Assembly (NCBI GenBank): GCA_963750065.1
Contig: CAVVPK010000019.1
Span: 62,001 to 126,000, forward strand
Direction of reading: 5' to 3'
Length of the DNA: 64,000 nt
DNA from: CAVSRC01 sp963750065
GTDB taxonomy: Bacteria > Pseudomonadota > Alphaproteobacteria > Rhizobiales > Kaistiaceae
Numbering within the stretch: position 1 is the first letter of the stretch; each line of letters begins with the position of its first letter. Positions 1 to 8,761 of this stretch are shown here, piece by piece. Made by a program: the position numbers and the translations under genes. The notes beneath the pieces were generated by a model. The model made no database searches. It was given only the letters and a program-made list of their open reading frames with translations, and was not told the origin of the DNA.

Positions 1-2830
1 GACCGAGACCAAGGTCACGGCCGCCCCGGTGATGACCTCCTGGTTGAAGCCGATCAGCTTGTCGATATGCGCATCGACGGCGATGTCCGGGAAGCCGCCC
101 GCCTGCTCGTTGCGATCGCGGATCTGGGAGAGCAGGCCGCGCAGGTCGAAGGCGGCGCCGCGCGCCGAAATGGCATAGCCGGCATTGCTGCGGGTCAGCT
201 TGAGCGAGATCGAGTTCGCCGGCATGCAGCGACATGTTCTCGATATCGGCGGAGATCAGGTTGAACGACGAATCGAGCTCGGCCGAGCCGGTGAGGCCGA
301 AGCCGTCGCCCTTGAGGACGAGGTTTTGGACCGACTGGCCGGCTTTGGTCTTGGCGATGTCGAAGGACAGCGTTGCCGGCACGCCAATCCCCTTCGACCA
401 GCCGATGCCCTGCAGCACCACCCGGGCCCGGCGCAGATCGAGTGTGTAGTGCTGGGCGCCGGAGTCGGCGTCGGTCACCGTCGCCGTCACGGTGCCGGAC
501 AGCACGTCCTCAAGTCCGACGCCCAGGCGCTTGCGCGCCGCGTCGTCGAGCACGAGGCGCACCTGGCGTTCGCCCGGCAGCGCCTTGGCGCCGTCGGTGG
601 CGGTCGGCATCGACATGCTGACATCGGCGGCGACGCCGTCGATCTTCGCCTTGCCATAGACGGTCACGTCGTCGGGCGTGACGGTCAGGGTGACATCGGC
701 CTTGGTCAGGATCCGTCCGTCGATCGGCGCCTTGCTGGCGGCATTCTTGGTCTTGGCCACGACTTTCCAGTCGACGTCGCCCTCATCGATCTTGTCGCGC
801 AGCGGAAAGCGCACCGACAACGAGGCGTCGGCCGTGCCGCTGAGGTCGTTCGGCGACAGGCCACGCGCCGCCAGCGCGTTGATCGGATCGGCGTTGGCGA
901 CCTCGGCGATTGCGGCAATCGGACCGGAAAGCTGGAACTCGACGATTCCGTCGGCCGGCCGTTTGGCGGCGTTAGGAATGGCAAAGGCACCGGCGTCGAT
1001 CTTGACCGTGCCCGACTTCACCTTGATCTGGCCGCTGGTCACATCGACGCCGAAGGTGGATCCCGACAGCACCACATTGCCCGACGCGTTGGTTACTGCG
1101 GGCACGTGGCCGACCGTGGTGAAGGTGACGTTCTTGAGCTTCATGTCGAGATGCATGGCCTTGTCGGGCAAGCGCACCGGCGGGCCCCACAACACGCCGG
1201 CAGGCACCGATGCCTCATAGCTGCCTTCGGTAAGCTGGCCGGAAACGATGTGCTCCATCACCCAGCGGCGCGCCGCCGGGGCGATGAACGGAATCCAGAT
1301 CGTCTTCAGCGTGGCGGCGGGCATCGGCGAAAACGAGGCGGCAAGCGCCAGCGAGGGCGTCTTGCCGGGCTCGAAACCGAGCTTGCCGGCGGCGGCCACC
1401 GAACCGTCCGAGGTGACGATGACGGCGTTGCCGATGGACAGGGACCGCTCGCGCAGGTCGGCCGTCCCCTCGATGGAGATGCGCTGCGCCACCATGGGCG
1501 GCGCGCCCGAATCGGGCGGCGCCATCACGGTGCCCGGCGATTCGATATCGAAGGTATAGCGCCCGGACGCGGGATCGCCGTCGGGCTTGATGGTGCCGGT
1601 CACCAGGCCGCGGGTGTTGCCGAAGAAGAAGGTCGACGGGTCGATGACGATCGCCCTGTTGGGGATGTCCCAGTGCAGGCGCACCGTGGCCTCGTCGAGC
1701 AGAACGCTCTCCTGCTTGCTGCCCGGCTCCTCGCGGAAGCGCAGCGTGCCGGCGCCGACGTCGATGCGGGCGTTGGCATCCTCAACTTCGCCGCTGGCGC
1801 TGACATGCATCGTCGCGCGTCCGTAGAGCGGCACGTCGGCCACGAACATGCCCCTGTCGTCGCCAAAGGCGGGGATCGCGTCGGCGAGGGTGAGTTGCGA
1901 GAACGTCGCCGATATGGCGTGTCCGCCCGAGTTGGCGTCGAGGTCGCGCTCGATGGTCGCCGACCAGCGCCCGCTGTAGCCGGAGGTGGCGAAGTTCACG
2001 GTCAGCGACGAGGTCTGCGGGTCGAGTTTGACGCTGAGATCGGTGCTCGAAAACCGTCGCTGGCGGTCCTCGCCGGCGTCCCACACCGAAATGGTGCCGT
2101 TGACCACGGACAGGCGCTCGAATCCGGCGGCAGTCGCCGCGTCGATCGGTGGCTTGATGCCGCGGTCGAGGATCTGCAGGGCGCTGACCAGATCCGGAAA
2201 TTCCGGCGCCTCCTTCGCGGCGGCCGGCGAATCGGCGCCGGCGGCAGGTTGGGGAGCGGCCGAGGCACTCTCGTTGGGATCGGCTGCCGCCTGGCCGGTG
2301 GCGCCGGCCTGCGTGGCTTCCGATGCCGCCGGCGTGGGTGGCGGCGGCACGCCGGCCTCCGTGAGGCCGAGCATCACGCGGCCATCGCCGGTGCGCACGA
2401 AGGATATCTGCGGCCCGTTGAACTCCACGGTGCGGATATCGACGCGAAACCGGAGCAGCGAATAGGGATCGACGACGAAGCGCGTCTCGGGCAAGTCGGC
2501 GACCACGTCGTTCTTGCTGTCGCGCACGACGATGTCGTCGACGCGGACGACAAGCCCGAGCACCGGATCGGTGTCGATCACCGCCCGTTTGATGGCGACC
2601 GAATAACCCGGTCCGAGGCTGGCGCGCAGCGTCGAGGCAATCCGGTCGCGGACAAAGCCAAAGTCGGTCCCGCCGACAAGCGCCAGCGTGACCGCGCCAA
2701 CGACGACAACGATCACCACGACAAGCAGGATCGACAGCGCGCGGACGCCGAGGCGGAACCACGCGGCGGGCGAATTGCGTTGCCGCAGCGGCCGCGTGAC
2801 CGCGGCCGGGGAGAAAATTTTCAGGCGCAT
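1..2830 (-). CDS. AsmA-like / DUF3971 large envelope protein (3' end outside window)
   Basis: Reading from the ATG at 2830 on the minus strand gives one uninterrupted frame to the left edge, so at least 943 residues are present and the C-terminus is missing. The N-terminus has a short basic stretch and one strong hydrophobic segment (about residues 30-52, rich in V/I/L), then long beta-type repeats with many 'ITRAVIDTD', 'VRVDDIVVRD' style strands, and a Pro/Ala/Gln-rich linker near residues 150-200. This is typical of YhdP/AsmA-family proteins, anchored in the inner membrane, spanning the periplasm and implicated in phospholipid transport to the outer membrane. Family is inferred from architecture, not from a search. 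A long open frame on the other strand (185-2878) is a GC-driven shadow: its translation is Arg/Gly/His-rich without motifs. Confidence 0.8.
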   Translation of the reverse strand, partial: MRLKIFSPAAVTRPLRQRNSPAAWFRLGVRALSILLVVVIVVVVGAVTLALVGGTDFGFVRDRIASTLRASLGPGYSVAIKRAVIDTDPVLGLVVRVDDIVVRDSKNDVVADLPETRFVVDPYSLLRFRVDIRTVEFNGPQISFVRTGDGRVMLGLTEAGVPPPPTPAASEATQAGATGQAAADPNESASAAPQPAAGADSPAAAKEAPEFPDLVSALQILDRGIKPPIDAATAAGFERLSVVNGTISVWDAGEDRQRRFSSTDLSVKLDPQTSSLTVNFATSGYSGRWSATIERDLDANSGGHAISATFSQLTLADAIPAFGDDRGMFVADVPLYGRATMHVSASGEVEDANARIDVGAGTLRFREEPGSKQESVLLDEATVRLHWDIPNRAIVIDPSTFFFGNTRGLVTGTIKPDGDPASGRYTFDIESPGTVMAPPDSGAPPMVAQRISIEGTADLRERSLSIGNAVIVTSDGSVAAAGKLGFEPGKTPSLALAASFSPMPAATLKTIWIPFIAPAARRWVMEHIVSGQLTEGSYEASVPAGVLWGPPVRLPDKAMHLDMKLKNVTFTTVGHVPAVTNASGNVVLSGSTFGVDVTSGQIKVKSGTVKIDAGAFAIPNAAKRPADGIVEFQLSGPIAAIAEVANADPINALAARGLSPNDLSGTADASLSVRFPLRDKIDEGDVDWKVVAKTKNAASKAPIDGRILTKADVTLTVTPDDVTVYGKAKIDGVAADVSMSMPTATDGAKALPGERQVRLVLDDAARKRLGVGLEDVLSGTVTATVTDADSGAQHYTLDLRRARVVLQGIGWSKGIGVPATLSFDIAKTKAGQSVQNLVLKGDGFGLTGSAELDSSFNLISADIENMSLHAGELDLAQADPQQCRLCHFGARRRLRPARPALPDPRSQRAGGRLPGHRRRCAYRQADRLQPGGHHRGGRDLGLG

Positions 2831-3065
2831 TGCTCGGAGCGTCGATCCCTCCCGACCCGGACAGGTGCCGGCCCGTGATTCCAGACTGTGTCGTCCGCCC
2901 CTTTGTACCAAGAAGCTCGACGGAGGCGAGACTCCCTCGTCCGGTCGTGACTTGTCGGTGCCGCCAGCAGCAATAGATTACAGATTACCGTTCTGCAGCG
3001 CGGCGCGGCTCGCCAGCCCCGTGGTGTATCGTTGAAGCCAGCTAAGTGCGACGAAAGGAAGGCGA

Positions 3066-3533
3066 ATGGCGGATTTGGCCGAGGGAGATAAGGCTCCGGA
3101 CTTCACGCTGGAAACCGATGACGGCAGCCATTTCCGGCTCGCCGACCACAAGGGCAGCAAGATTGTCGTGTATTTCTACCCCAAAGACGATACCCAGGGT
3201 TGCACCATCGAGGCCATCGACTTCACCAAAGCGGGGCCGGCCTTCGCCAAGGCGGGCACCAAGGTGGTCGGCATTTCGCCGGACACTGTCGCCGCGCACT
3301 GCAAATTCCGCGACAAGCACGGCCTCGGCATCACGCTTGCCGCCGATCCGGAGCACAAGGCCATCGCCGCCTATGGCGCCTGGGTGGAGAAATCGATGTA
3401 CGGCCGCAAATACATGGGCGTCGACCGGTCGACCTTCCTGATCGATGCGGACGGGCGCATCGCACGGGCGTGGCGCAAGGTCAAAGTGCAGGGTCACGTC
3501 GAGGCGGTGCTGGCGGACGCCGCAGCGCTGTAG
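3066..3533 (+). CDS. bcp: Bcp/PrxQ-type peroxiredoxin
   Basis: 155 residues, the usual length for thiol peroxidases that reduce hydrogen peroxide and organic hydroperoxides with thioredoxin-type donors in the cytoplasm. The peroxidatic motif is 'PKDDTQGCTIEA' with Cys46 in the expected place (P-x-x-x-T-x-x-C). The classical resolving cysteine five residues later (E. coli Bcp) is absent; the only other cysteine is Cys79 in 'AAHCKF', the helix used as resolver in some atypical PrxQ proteins. The start is supported by an AAGGAAGG ribosome-binding site just upstream. It stands alone, divergent from the AsmA-like gene. Confidence 0.93.
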   Translation: MADLAEGDKAPDFTLETDDGSHFRLADHKGSKIVVYFYPKDDTQGCTIEAIDFTKAGPAFAKAGTKVVGISPDTVAAHCKFRDKHGLGITLAADPEHKAIAAYGAWVEKSMYGRKYMGVDRSTFLIDADGRIARAWRKVKVQGHVEAVLADAAAL

Positions 3534-3685
3534 CCCCCTTTTTTGCGGTTCGAATCGCTCTTTGGCGTCGAAAAGGCTCTGGCGTTCGCCGCCTCTTTGC
3601 CTCATTCTCGCGCTCAAACCTGATCCCGGTGATGGACAAGTCGTTTGGGGCGACCTGTCCACCATTTTCGTGGATGGAGCCAGAT

Positions 3686-4360
3686 GTGTTGAAATCATTG
3701 ATGAGAAACGGGGCGATTTCGTCCGCCGGGATCGTTCTGGGCATTGCTGTGTCTTTTTCGGTCGCTGGGCCGCTGGCGACCGGCGCGCTGGCCGAGACGG
3801 CGCCTGCCACCACCGACCAGGCCAAGCCGACCGTCCCGGATGTCGCCCCCACCGAGTGGGTCAAGGTGTGCGATCCGAATAACGCGGCGATCTGCCAAAT
3901 CACCGAGGACATTGCGCTGGTCGGCGCCAATACGCCGCTGGCAAGCATTTCGGTTCAGACCTTTCCCGACCCGAAGAAGTTCGCGCTTGGCATCCAGGTG
4001 CCCATCGGCTTCCTGCTCGACCAGGGCATCCCGCTTTCGGTGGACGGCGCCAAGACGGCGACCGCCCAGTTCATAACCTGCCTGCCTTCGCCCCAGAGCC
4101 AGTCGTATTTCTGCCTGGCCCAGGTGCTGGTCGACGACGGCTTCGTCGCTCAACTGAAAAAGGGAAAAGACCTGAAGCTGGCTTTGACCGCCATGGACAA
4201 GACCGGCAAGACGCTGGCTTTTCCGCTGGCGACCTTTGCCCAGGCCTATGACGGTCCCGACCAGGCAGCGCTCGCCCGGGAACGCGACAACGCGGCCAAG
4301 ATTCTGGCGGAGAAGGCCAAGGAGCGGGCGAAGCAGCTCGAGGGCCAGCAGAAGCCATAG
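3686..4360 (+). CDS. IalB (invasion-associated locus B) family secreted protein
   Basis: About 224 residues from a GTG at 3686, preceded by GGAG at six bases; ATGs at 3674 and 3701 are alternatives. The first ~38 residues form a signal peptide (basic start, 'GIVLGIAVSFSVAG', Ala-x-Ala before 'ETAPATT'). The mature part has the IalB pattern: 'WVKVCDPNNAAICQI' near its start and 'FITCLPSPQSQSYFCLA' in the middle, giving two spaced cysteine pairs that could form periplasmic disulfides. A charged Ala/Lys/Glu-rich tail follows. IalB was named in Bartonella, but the family is general in Hyphomicrobiales and its biochemical role is unknown. A terminator follows. Confidence 0.82.
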   Translation: MLKSLMRNGAISSAGIVLGIAVSFSVAGPLATGALAETAPATTDQAKPTVPDVAPTEWVKVCDPNNAAICQITEDIALVGANTPLASISVQTFPDPKKFALGIQVPIGFLLDQGIPLSVDGAKTATAQFITCLPSPQSQSYFCLAQVLVDDGFVAQLKKGKDLKLALTAMDKTGKTLAFPLATFAQAYDGPDQAALARERDNAAKILAEKAKERAKQLEGQQKP

Positions 4361-4408
4361 GCCCCGCGCTTCAGGCGCGCGGCGCAGCACACCGGGAAAC
4401 CATCAGCG

Positions 4409-4441
4409 GGCCGTCGGCGCCACAGGTGCCGACGGCCTTTT
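4409..4441 (+). terminator. Rho-independent terminator after the IalB-like gene
   Basis: Perfect 10-bp stem GGCCGTCGGC / GCCGACGGCC (4409-4418 with 4428-4437), nine-base loop, followed directly by TTTT. It lies 49 bases after the stop codon. Confidence 0.85.
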
Positions 4442-4567
4442 GGCCATGGGCCGGCCGGCCGTCGCGTCGGCTTTCGCGGCTCCCGGCCAAGGTTTTGTTA
4501 ACCTTAATCCTTTCTAATCGAACTCAACGATTTCCTTGCGCGTCTCCGCAATAATCGGTGAGTTTGT

Positions 4568-5836
4568 ATGCCTGCTGCCGCCCTCCGACGTTCAACGTCC
4601 TTCGCCAAACGCAAACCCCCGCATCGCGTGATCATCGCCCGCGGTGGCGAAGTCAGGTCCTTCACCGTCAGGCCGTGGCTCGCCGGCACCGTCGCCATCG
4701 GTGCCGTGGTCCTTGGCGCCCTCTACCTCGCCGCGACCGGCTATCTCTTCTTCCGCGACGACATCCTGGCGGCCTCGTTTGCTGGACAGACGCACATGCG
4801 GCAGGCCTATGAGGACCGCATCGCCTCGCTGCGGTCCGACATCGACCGGCTGACCAGCCGCCAGCTCCTCAACCAGCAGCAGATCGAAGCCGACATGCAG
4901 CGACTTTACGGCCGCCAGGCGGCGCTCGATGCGCGCCAGGACGTCATCGCGGGGCTCAGCCAGGCGGCGCGGCGCGTCGGCATCGCGCCGGAGATGGGCA
5001 ATGTCGCGGCGCCGGACGTCGCTCCGGCCGCCGACAAGGCAGCCGCCGCGCCGGCTAAGACCGGCGGCAAATCGCCGCTTGCCGACGCTACCATCCGCTC
5101 CGGCGCGACCGGCACCGCCGAGGATCCTGTCAAACGGGTCAGCGCCATCGAAAACTCGCTCGATTCGCTGGCGCGCGAACAGGTCGTCTATGTCGACAGC
5201 GTCGCCACGCGGGTGAAGCAGCGCACGGACAAGATCGCCGCCATCCTCCAGCGCCTCGGCCAGAAGGTGCCGCCCGGCTCCGTTGCTGCCGGCAACGACG
5301 CGGCAGGCGGCCCGCTTGTCGCGCTGGCGCCAAATGCAGACCCCGCCAGCTTCCGCGCCGGCGTTTCGCTGGTCACGGGCGAAGTCGAGCGCTTCGGCAA
5401 CCTGCGCCGCATCGCCCTCAGGCTGCCTCTGACCCGCCCGCTGCCCGGCGCGCCGATCACCAGCCGCTTCGGCATGCGCATCGATCCGTTCCTGGGCACG
5501 CCGGCCATGCACACCGGCATCGATTTCCGCGCACCGACCGGCTATCCGGCCCGCGCCACCGCCGATGGAACCGTGACCATCGCCGGCTACAACGGCGGCT
5601 ACGGCAACATGGTCGAGGTCGACCACGGCAACGGCATCACCACCCGCTACGGCCATCTCAGCCAGATCGAGGTGAAGGTCGGCCAGGTGGTGTCGAAGGG
5701 AACCCTTCTCGGCCGCACCGGCAGCACCGGCCGCTCGACCGGCCCCCACCTCCACTACGAGGTCAGGGTCGACGGCGATGCCATCGATCCGATGCGCTAC
5801 ATCAAGGCCGGCAGCGAGATCGCTGCCCTGCTCTAG
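4568..5836 (+). CDS. Membrane-anchored M23 family peptidoglycan endopeptidase
   Basis: 422 residues. A basic N-terminal tail (about 1-37) is followed by one transmembrane segment (about 38-62), then a periplasmic coiled-coil-like stretch (about 72-125) with an Ala/Pro linker, and a C-terminal LytM/M23 domain (about 295-422). Zinc ligands are visible: 'MHTGIDF' (His and Asp) and 'HLHYEV' (second His of H-x-H), with 'RYGHLS' between. No change of the catalytic residues is seen, so it is predicted to be an active D,D-endopeptidase in cell-wall growth or division, like other TM-coiled-coil-M23 proteins of alphaproteobacteria. A short diverged copy of its catalytic region lies at 9881-9985. Confidence 0.9.
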   Translation: MPAAALRRSTSFAKRKPPHRVIIARGGEVRSFTVRPWLAGTVAIGAVVLGALYLAATGYLFFRDDILAASFAGQTHMRQAYEDRIASLRSDIDRLTSRQLLNQQQIEADMQRLYGRQAALDARQDVIAGLSQAARRVGIAPEMGNVAAPDVAPAADKAAAAPAKTGGKSPLADATIRSGATGTAEDPVKRVSAIENSLDSLAREQVVYVDSVATRVKQRTDKIAAILQRLGQKVPPGSVAAGNDAAGGPLVALAPNADPASFRAGVSLVTGEVERFGNLRRIALRLPLTRPLPGAPITSRFGMRIDPFLGTPAMHTGIDFRAPTGYPARATADGTVTIAGYNGGYGNMVEVDHGNGITTRYGHLSQIEVKVGQVVSKGTLLGRTGSTGRSTGPHLHYEVRVDGDAIDPMRYIKAGSEIAALL

Positions 5837-5933
5837 ACGGGCGCCACAACCGCTTCGAATCCCCCGCTACGGACACGAGGGCACAGCGCCTTGAGGCAGA
5901 TCGCACTCCGAAGGCATGGGCGACAGTCAAACC

Positions 5934-8705
5934 TCACGCACGTAATCGCACAACGTCGCCGGCAAGCTCCAGTTCGTGGGTGAATTCACTGGCCGGCTGC
6001 GGGCGCCCGAACAAGAAACCCTGCACCTCATCGACTCCGGCAGCGCGGAGCAACGCCACCTGCGCAGCGTTCTCCACACCCTCCGCAACAAGGTGCAGCC
6101 CCAGGTCCCTCGCAAGGCCGGCGACCGCCCGAACAATCGCGGCTGAACTCGCATTGTCGGGCAGTTCCGCGACAAACGATTTGTCCAGCTTGATCTTGGT
6201 GATCGGAAATTTCTGAATGTAGCTGAGAGACGAGTAGCCGGTTCCGAAGTCGTCGAGGGCGATGCCAACGCCGAGGGCACGCAAACGTACGAGAGCGCTC
6301 TGGACGGCCGTGCTCGGCTGCATGAACAGCGACTCGGTGATCTCCAGATCGAGCCGTGAGGCGGGCAATCCCGTCTGCTTCAATACGCGCGAAACGAACT
6401 CTGCAATCTCACCACGCGCGAATTGCGCTGAAGATACGTTGACTGCCAGCCTGATCGGCTGTGACCAGCCGGCCGCCTCCGCGCAGGCCGTTTCCAGGAC
6501 CCACCGACCGAGATCATCGATGAGCCCGGTGGATTCTGCAATGGGAATGAACTCCTCCGGCGAGACCAGCCCTCGTTTGGGGTGACGCCAGCGCACCAGT
6601 GCCTCGACTCCAATCAGACGATCGGTGCGGAGCTCGATCTGAGGCTGGTACCAGACCTCGAATTCCTTGCGCTCAAGGGCTTGGCCGAGCTCGAATTCAA
6701 GACGCTGCTGCTGGATGAACGAGTGCAACATCGTCCGCTCAAACACCACGAACCCACTGCCACCGCTCGACTTGGCGCGGTACAGGGCGATATCGGCACG
6801 CTTGAGGATATCGTCCGGACCCTTGTCGCGCGCATCCGCCAACGCGACGCCGGCGCTCGCGTCGACCAGCACTTGGCGACCATCCACGTCCAGGGCCTTG
6901 CTGCTCGCGGCGACGATGTGGGTCGCAAACGCGACAGCGTCGTCGCCTGCCTTCGAACCCGAAAAGAGGGCCGCATACTCGTCGCCGCCGAGGCGTACAA
7001 CGATGGCATCGTGTGGCAGCAGGTCGGTGGCTCGCTCAGCGAATCTCTGCAGAACGAGGTCTCCGATACGGTGACCGAGCGTGTCGTTTATGGTCTTGAA
7101 TTGGTCGAGATCGAAGCAAACGACGGCGCTGGAGCGCAGCCTGGTTTCGCTGGCTGTGAACACCTGTTCAAGGCGTTCGATCAACTGGAGGCGATTGGGC
7201 AGTTCGGTGAGTGAATTGAACCGGGCCATGTGAGCGATTTTCGCTTCGGCCGCTTTCTGCTCCGTGATGTCCGTGAACGTCAGGCAAACGACACGGTGCT
7301 CGGTTTCTGCGCCGTGGTCGTCGGCCGCCTCACTCTCGACCTCGGAGATGGTGGCAACGTATTCGATCACCCGCATCTCGCCGTCGCCGCGGCGGATCGA
7401 AACGACGCTCGGACGCCGAACGCAGCGTTCGAAGCCGGTGGTCAGGACCGCGTCGACTGCGGCCATGAGTTGCGGCGGCAGAGCCGCGCGCGCCTTCGTT
7501 CCCGCAAGGTCGTTCCGGTGACCGAGCAATTCGGAGGCGCTGCGGCTAGCCGCCCGGATATTGCCCGCCTCGTCGACGACGACGATGCCGGCGAAGTTGT
7601 CTGCGACGACCTTGGTGAGCAGCGCTTCGGCGTTGCTGGCCCGCACGCGCCACATGGTCTGAAGCAGTTGTCGGATGTCGATCTCGCTCAGCAATGCGAT
7701 GATGGCGAAGGTCGCAAAGGACAGCAGCCAGGGGGCGGTCGTCACGACCAGCGCGTAGCGCATCTGGAGCAACGCTGCAGATGCTTCGACAAGTGCGGCG
7801 GCAACAAAGAGCCCGCCGAACAGGTATTGCCACTTCGCACGGCCGATGAAGAAGGCCGCGATGGCGATGAGAATCAGGCCCGCGAGTGTGACGACCGCGC
7901 TTGTCGCGTGCAGCACACGTCCCTGCATCAGCGTCTCGGTCGCGACCGCCTGAAGCATGGCGCCGGAAATCGTTCCGGCAACAGGCACCTGGAAGAAATC
8001 GCGAAGTTCGACCGCCTGCGCGCCAACGATCACCTTCTTGCCGGCGATGCGGCTCGCATCGATCGTGCCGCGCAAGACGTCGATCAAGGAGATTCTGTCG
8101 ATGGCACCTGAATTGATGCTGAAGTCGATTGGGAAAGCCTTTCCCGCCTCACCCAGCCCACCGGCAAGAACCGCAGGCATGGACGGCACCAGATGGCCGT
8201 CGACGATCAATCCGTAACTGAACGACCTGACCTGACCATCCGCGTCGGGGTGCACATTGACGCTGGCGACCCAGGCGTTGTCGCTGAATTGCCGAAGCGG
8301 TTGATTGTAGGTGGAAGCAGCATCGGCCGCGCCGCTCAGCTTTTGTGCGAACGCAGCAAGAATGACGCCGCCGCCGCTGCGCTTCAGCGCCGCAGTGAGC
8401 GCCGCGTCGTCAGCGGGATCCGACGGCGCGCTGAAGTCCACATCGATCGCGATTTCGCTGGGATGCAGCGCAACGAGCTTGTCGATCAACTGCGCGAAGA
8501 CCGTGCGGCGCCAGGGCCAGTTTCCCATCGCGGCGATGCTCTTGGCATCGATATCGACAACGACAACGTCGCCGGTCGGCGCCCGATGGTGCATCACCAT
8601 GCGGGCCGCGGTCTGCTGATCTTCGATCGGGCGCAACAGGCCGCTCCACTCGGCCGCCATCGGGACAAGGACGACAAGAGCGGCGGCAATTGTGCGGCGA
8701 AGCAT
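5934..8705 (-). CDS. CHASE2-PAS-GGDEF-EAL cyclic-di-GMP protein
   Basis: 923 residues. Order: N-terminal membrane segment, CHASE2 periplasmic sensor (about 25-240; 'GDVVVVDIDAKSI' and 'WPWRR' are typical), three transmembrane segments (about 265-345), a PAS-like region, GGDEF (about 500-650) and EAL (about 665-915). The cyclase signature reads 'RLGGDEYAAL', a Tyr variant of GGDEF, and I see no RxxD inhibitory site at the usual spacing. The phosphodiesterase half is complete: 'EALVRW', 'LAVNVSS', 'LEITES', 'DDFGTGYSS', 'KLDKSFV', 'VAEGVE'. Hydrolysis of c-di-GMP is therefore well supported; synthesis is possible. It follows the FecR-domain gene (56-base gap), so periplasmic input through that partner is plausible. 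Confidence 0.93.
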   Translation of the reverse strand: MLRRTIAAALVVLVPMAAEWSGLLRPIEDQQTAARMVMHHRAPTGDVVVVDIDAKSIAAMGNWPWRRTVFAQLIDKLVALHPSEIAIDVDFSAPSDPADDAALTAALKRSGGGVILAAFAQKLSGAADAASTYNQPLRQFSDNAWVASVNVHPDADGQVRSFSYGLIVDGHLVPSMPAVLAGGLGEAGKAFPIDFSINSGAIDRISLIDVLRGTIDASRIAGKKVIVGAQAVELRDFFQVPVAGTISGAMLQAVATETLMQGRVLHATSAVVTLAGLILIAIAAFFIGRAKWQYLFGGLFVAAALVEASAALLQMRYALVVTTAPWLLSFATFAIIALLSEIDIRQLLQTMWRVRASNAEALLTKVVADNFAGIVVVDEAGNIRAASRSASELLGHRNDLAGTKARAALPPQLMAAVDAVLTTGFERCVRRPSVVSIRRGDGEMRVIEYVATISEVESEAADDHGAETEHRVVCLTFTDITEQKAAEAKIAHMARFNSLTELPNRLQLIERLEQVFTASETRLRSSAVVCFDLDQFKTINDTLGHRIGDLVLQRFAERATDLLPHDAIVVRLGGDEYAALFSGSKAGDDAVAFATHIVAASSKALDVDGRQVLVDASAGVALADARDKGPDDILKRADIALYRAKSSGGSGFVVFERTMLHSFIQQQRLEFELGQALERKEFEVWYQPQIELRTDRLIGVEALVRWRHPKRGLVSPEEFIPIAESTGLIDDLGRWVLETACAEAAGWSQPIRLAVNVSSAQFARGEIAEFVSRVLKQTGLPASRLDLEITESLFMQPSTAVQSALVRLRALGVGIALDDFGTGYSSLSYIQKFPITKIKLDKSFVAELPDNASSAAIVRAVAGLARDLGLHLVAEGVENAAQVALLRAAGVDEVQGFLFGRPQPASEFTHELELAGDVVRLRA

Positions 8706-8761
8706 GAGGGTCTGCTCGCTTGGACGACGGTGAAGGCCGCGGCGGCGTGAACCGGATCCGC

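Noticed and set aside
185..2878. Long open frame on the plus strand (897 codons)
   Set aside because: Antisense to the AsmA-like gene; composition is Arg/Gly/His/Asp-rich without domains, typical of a GC-driven shadow.
3547..3556. GGTTCGAATC resembling a tRNA T-loop
   Set aside because: The flanks do not form a T-stem and there is no acceptor, D or anticodon arm around it.
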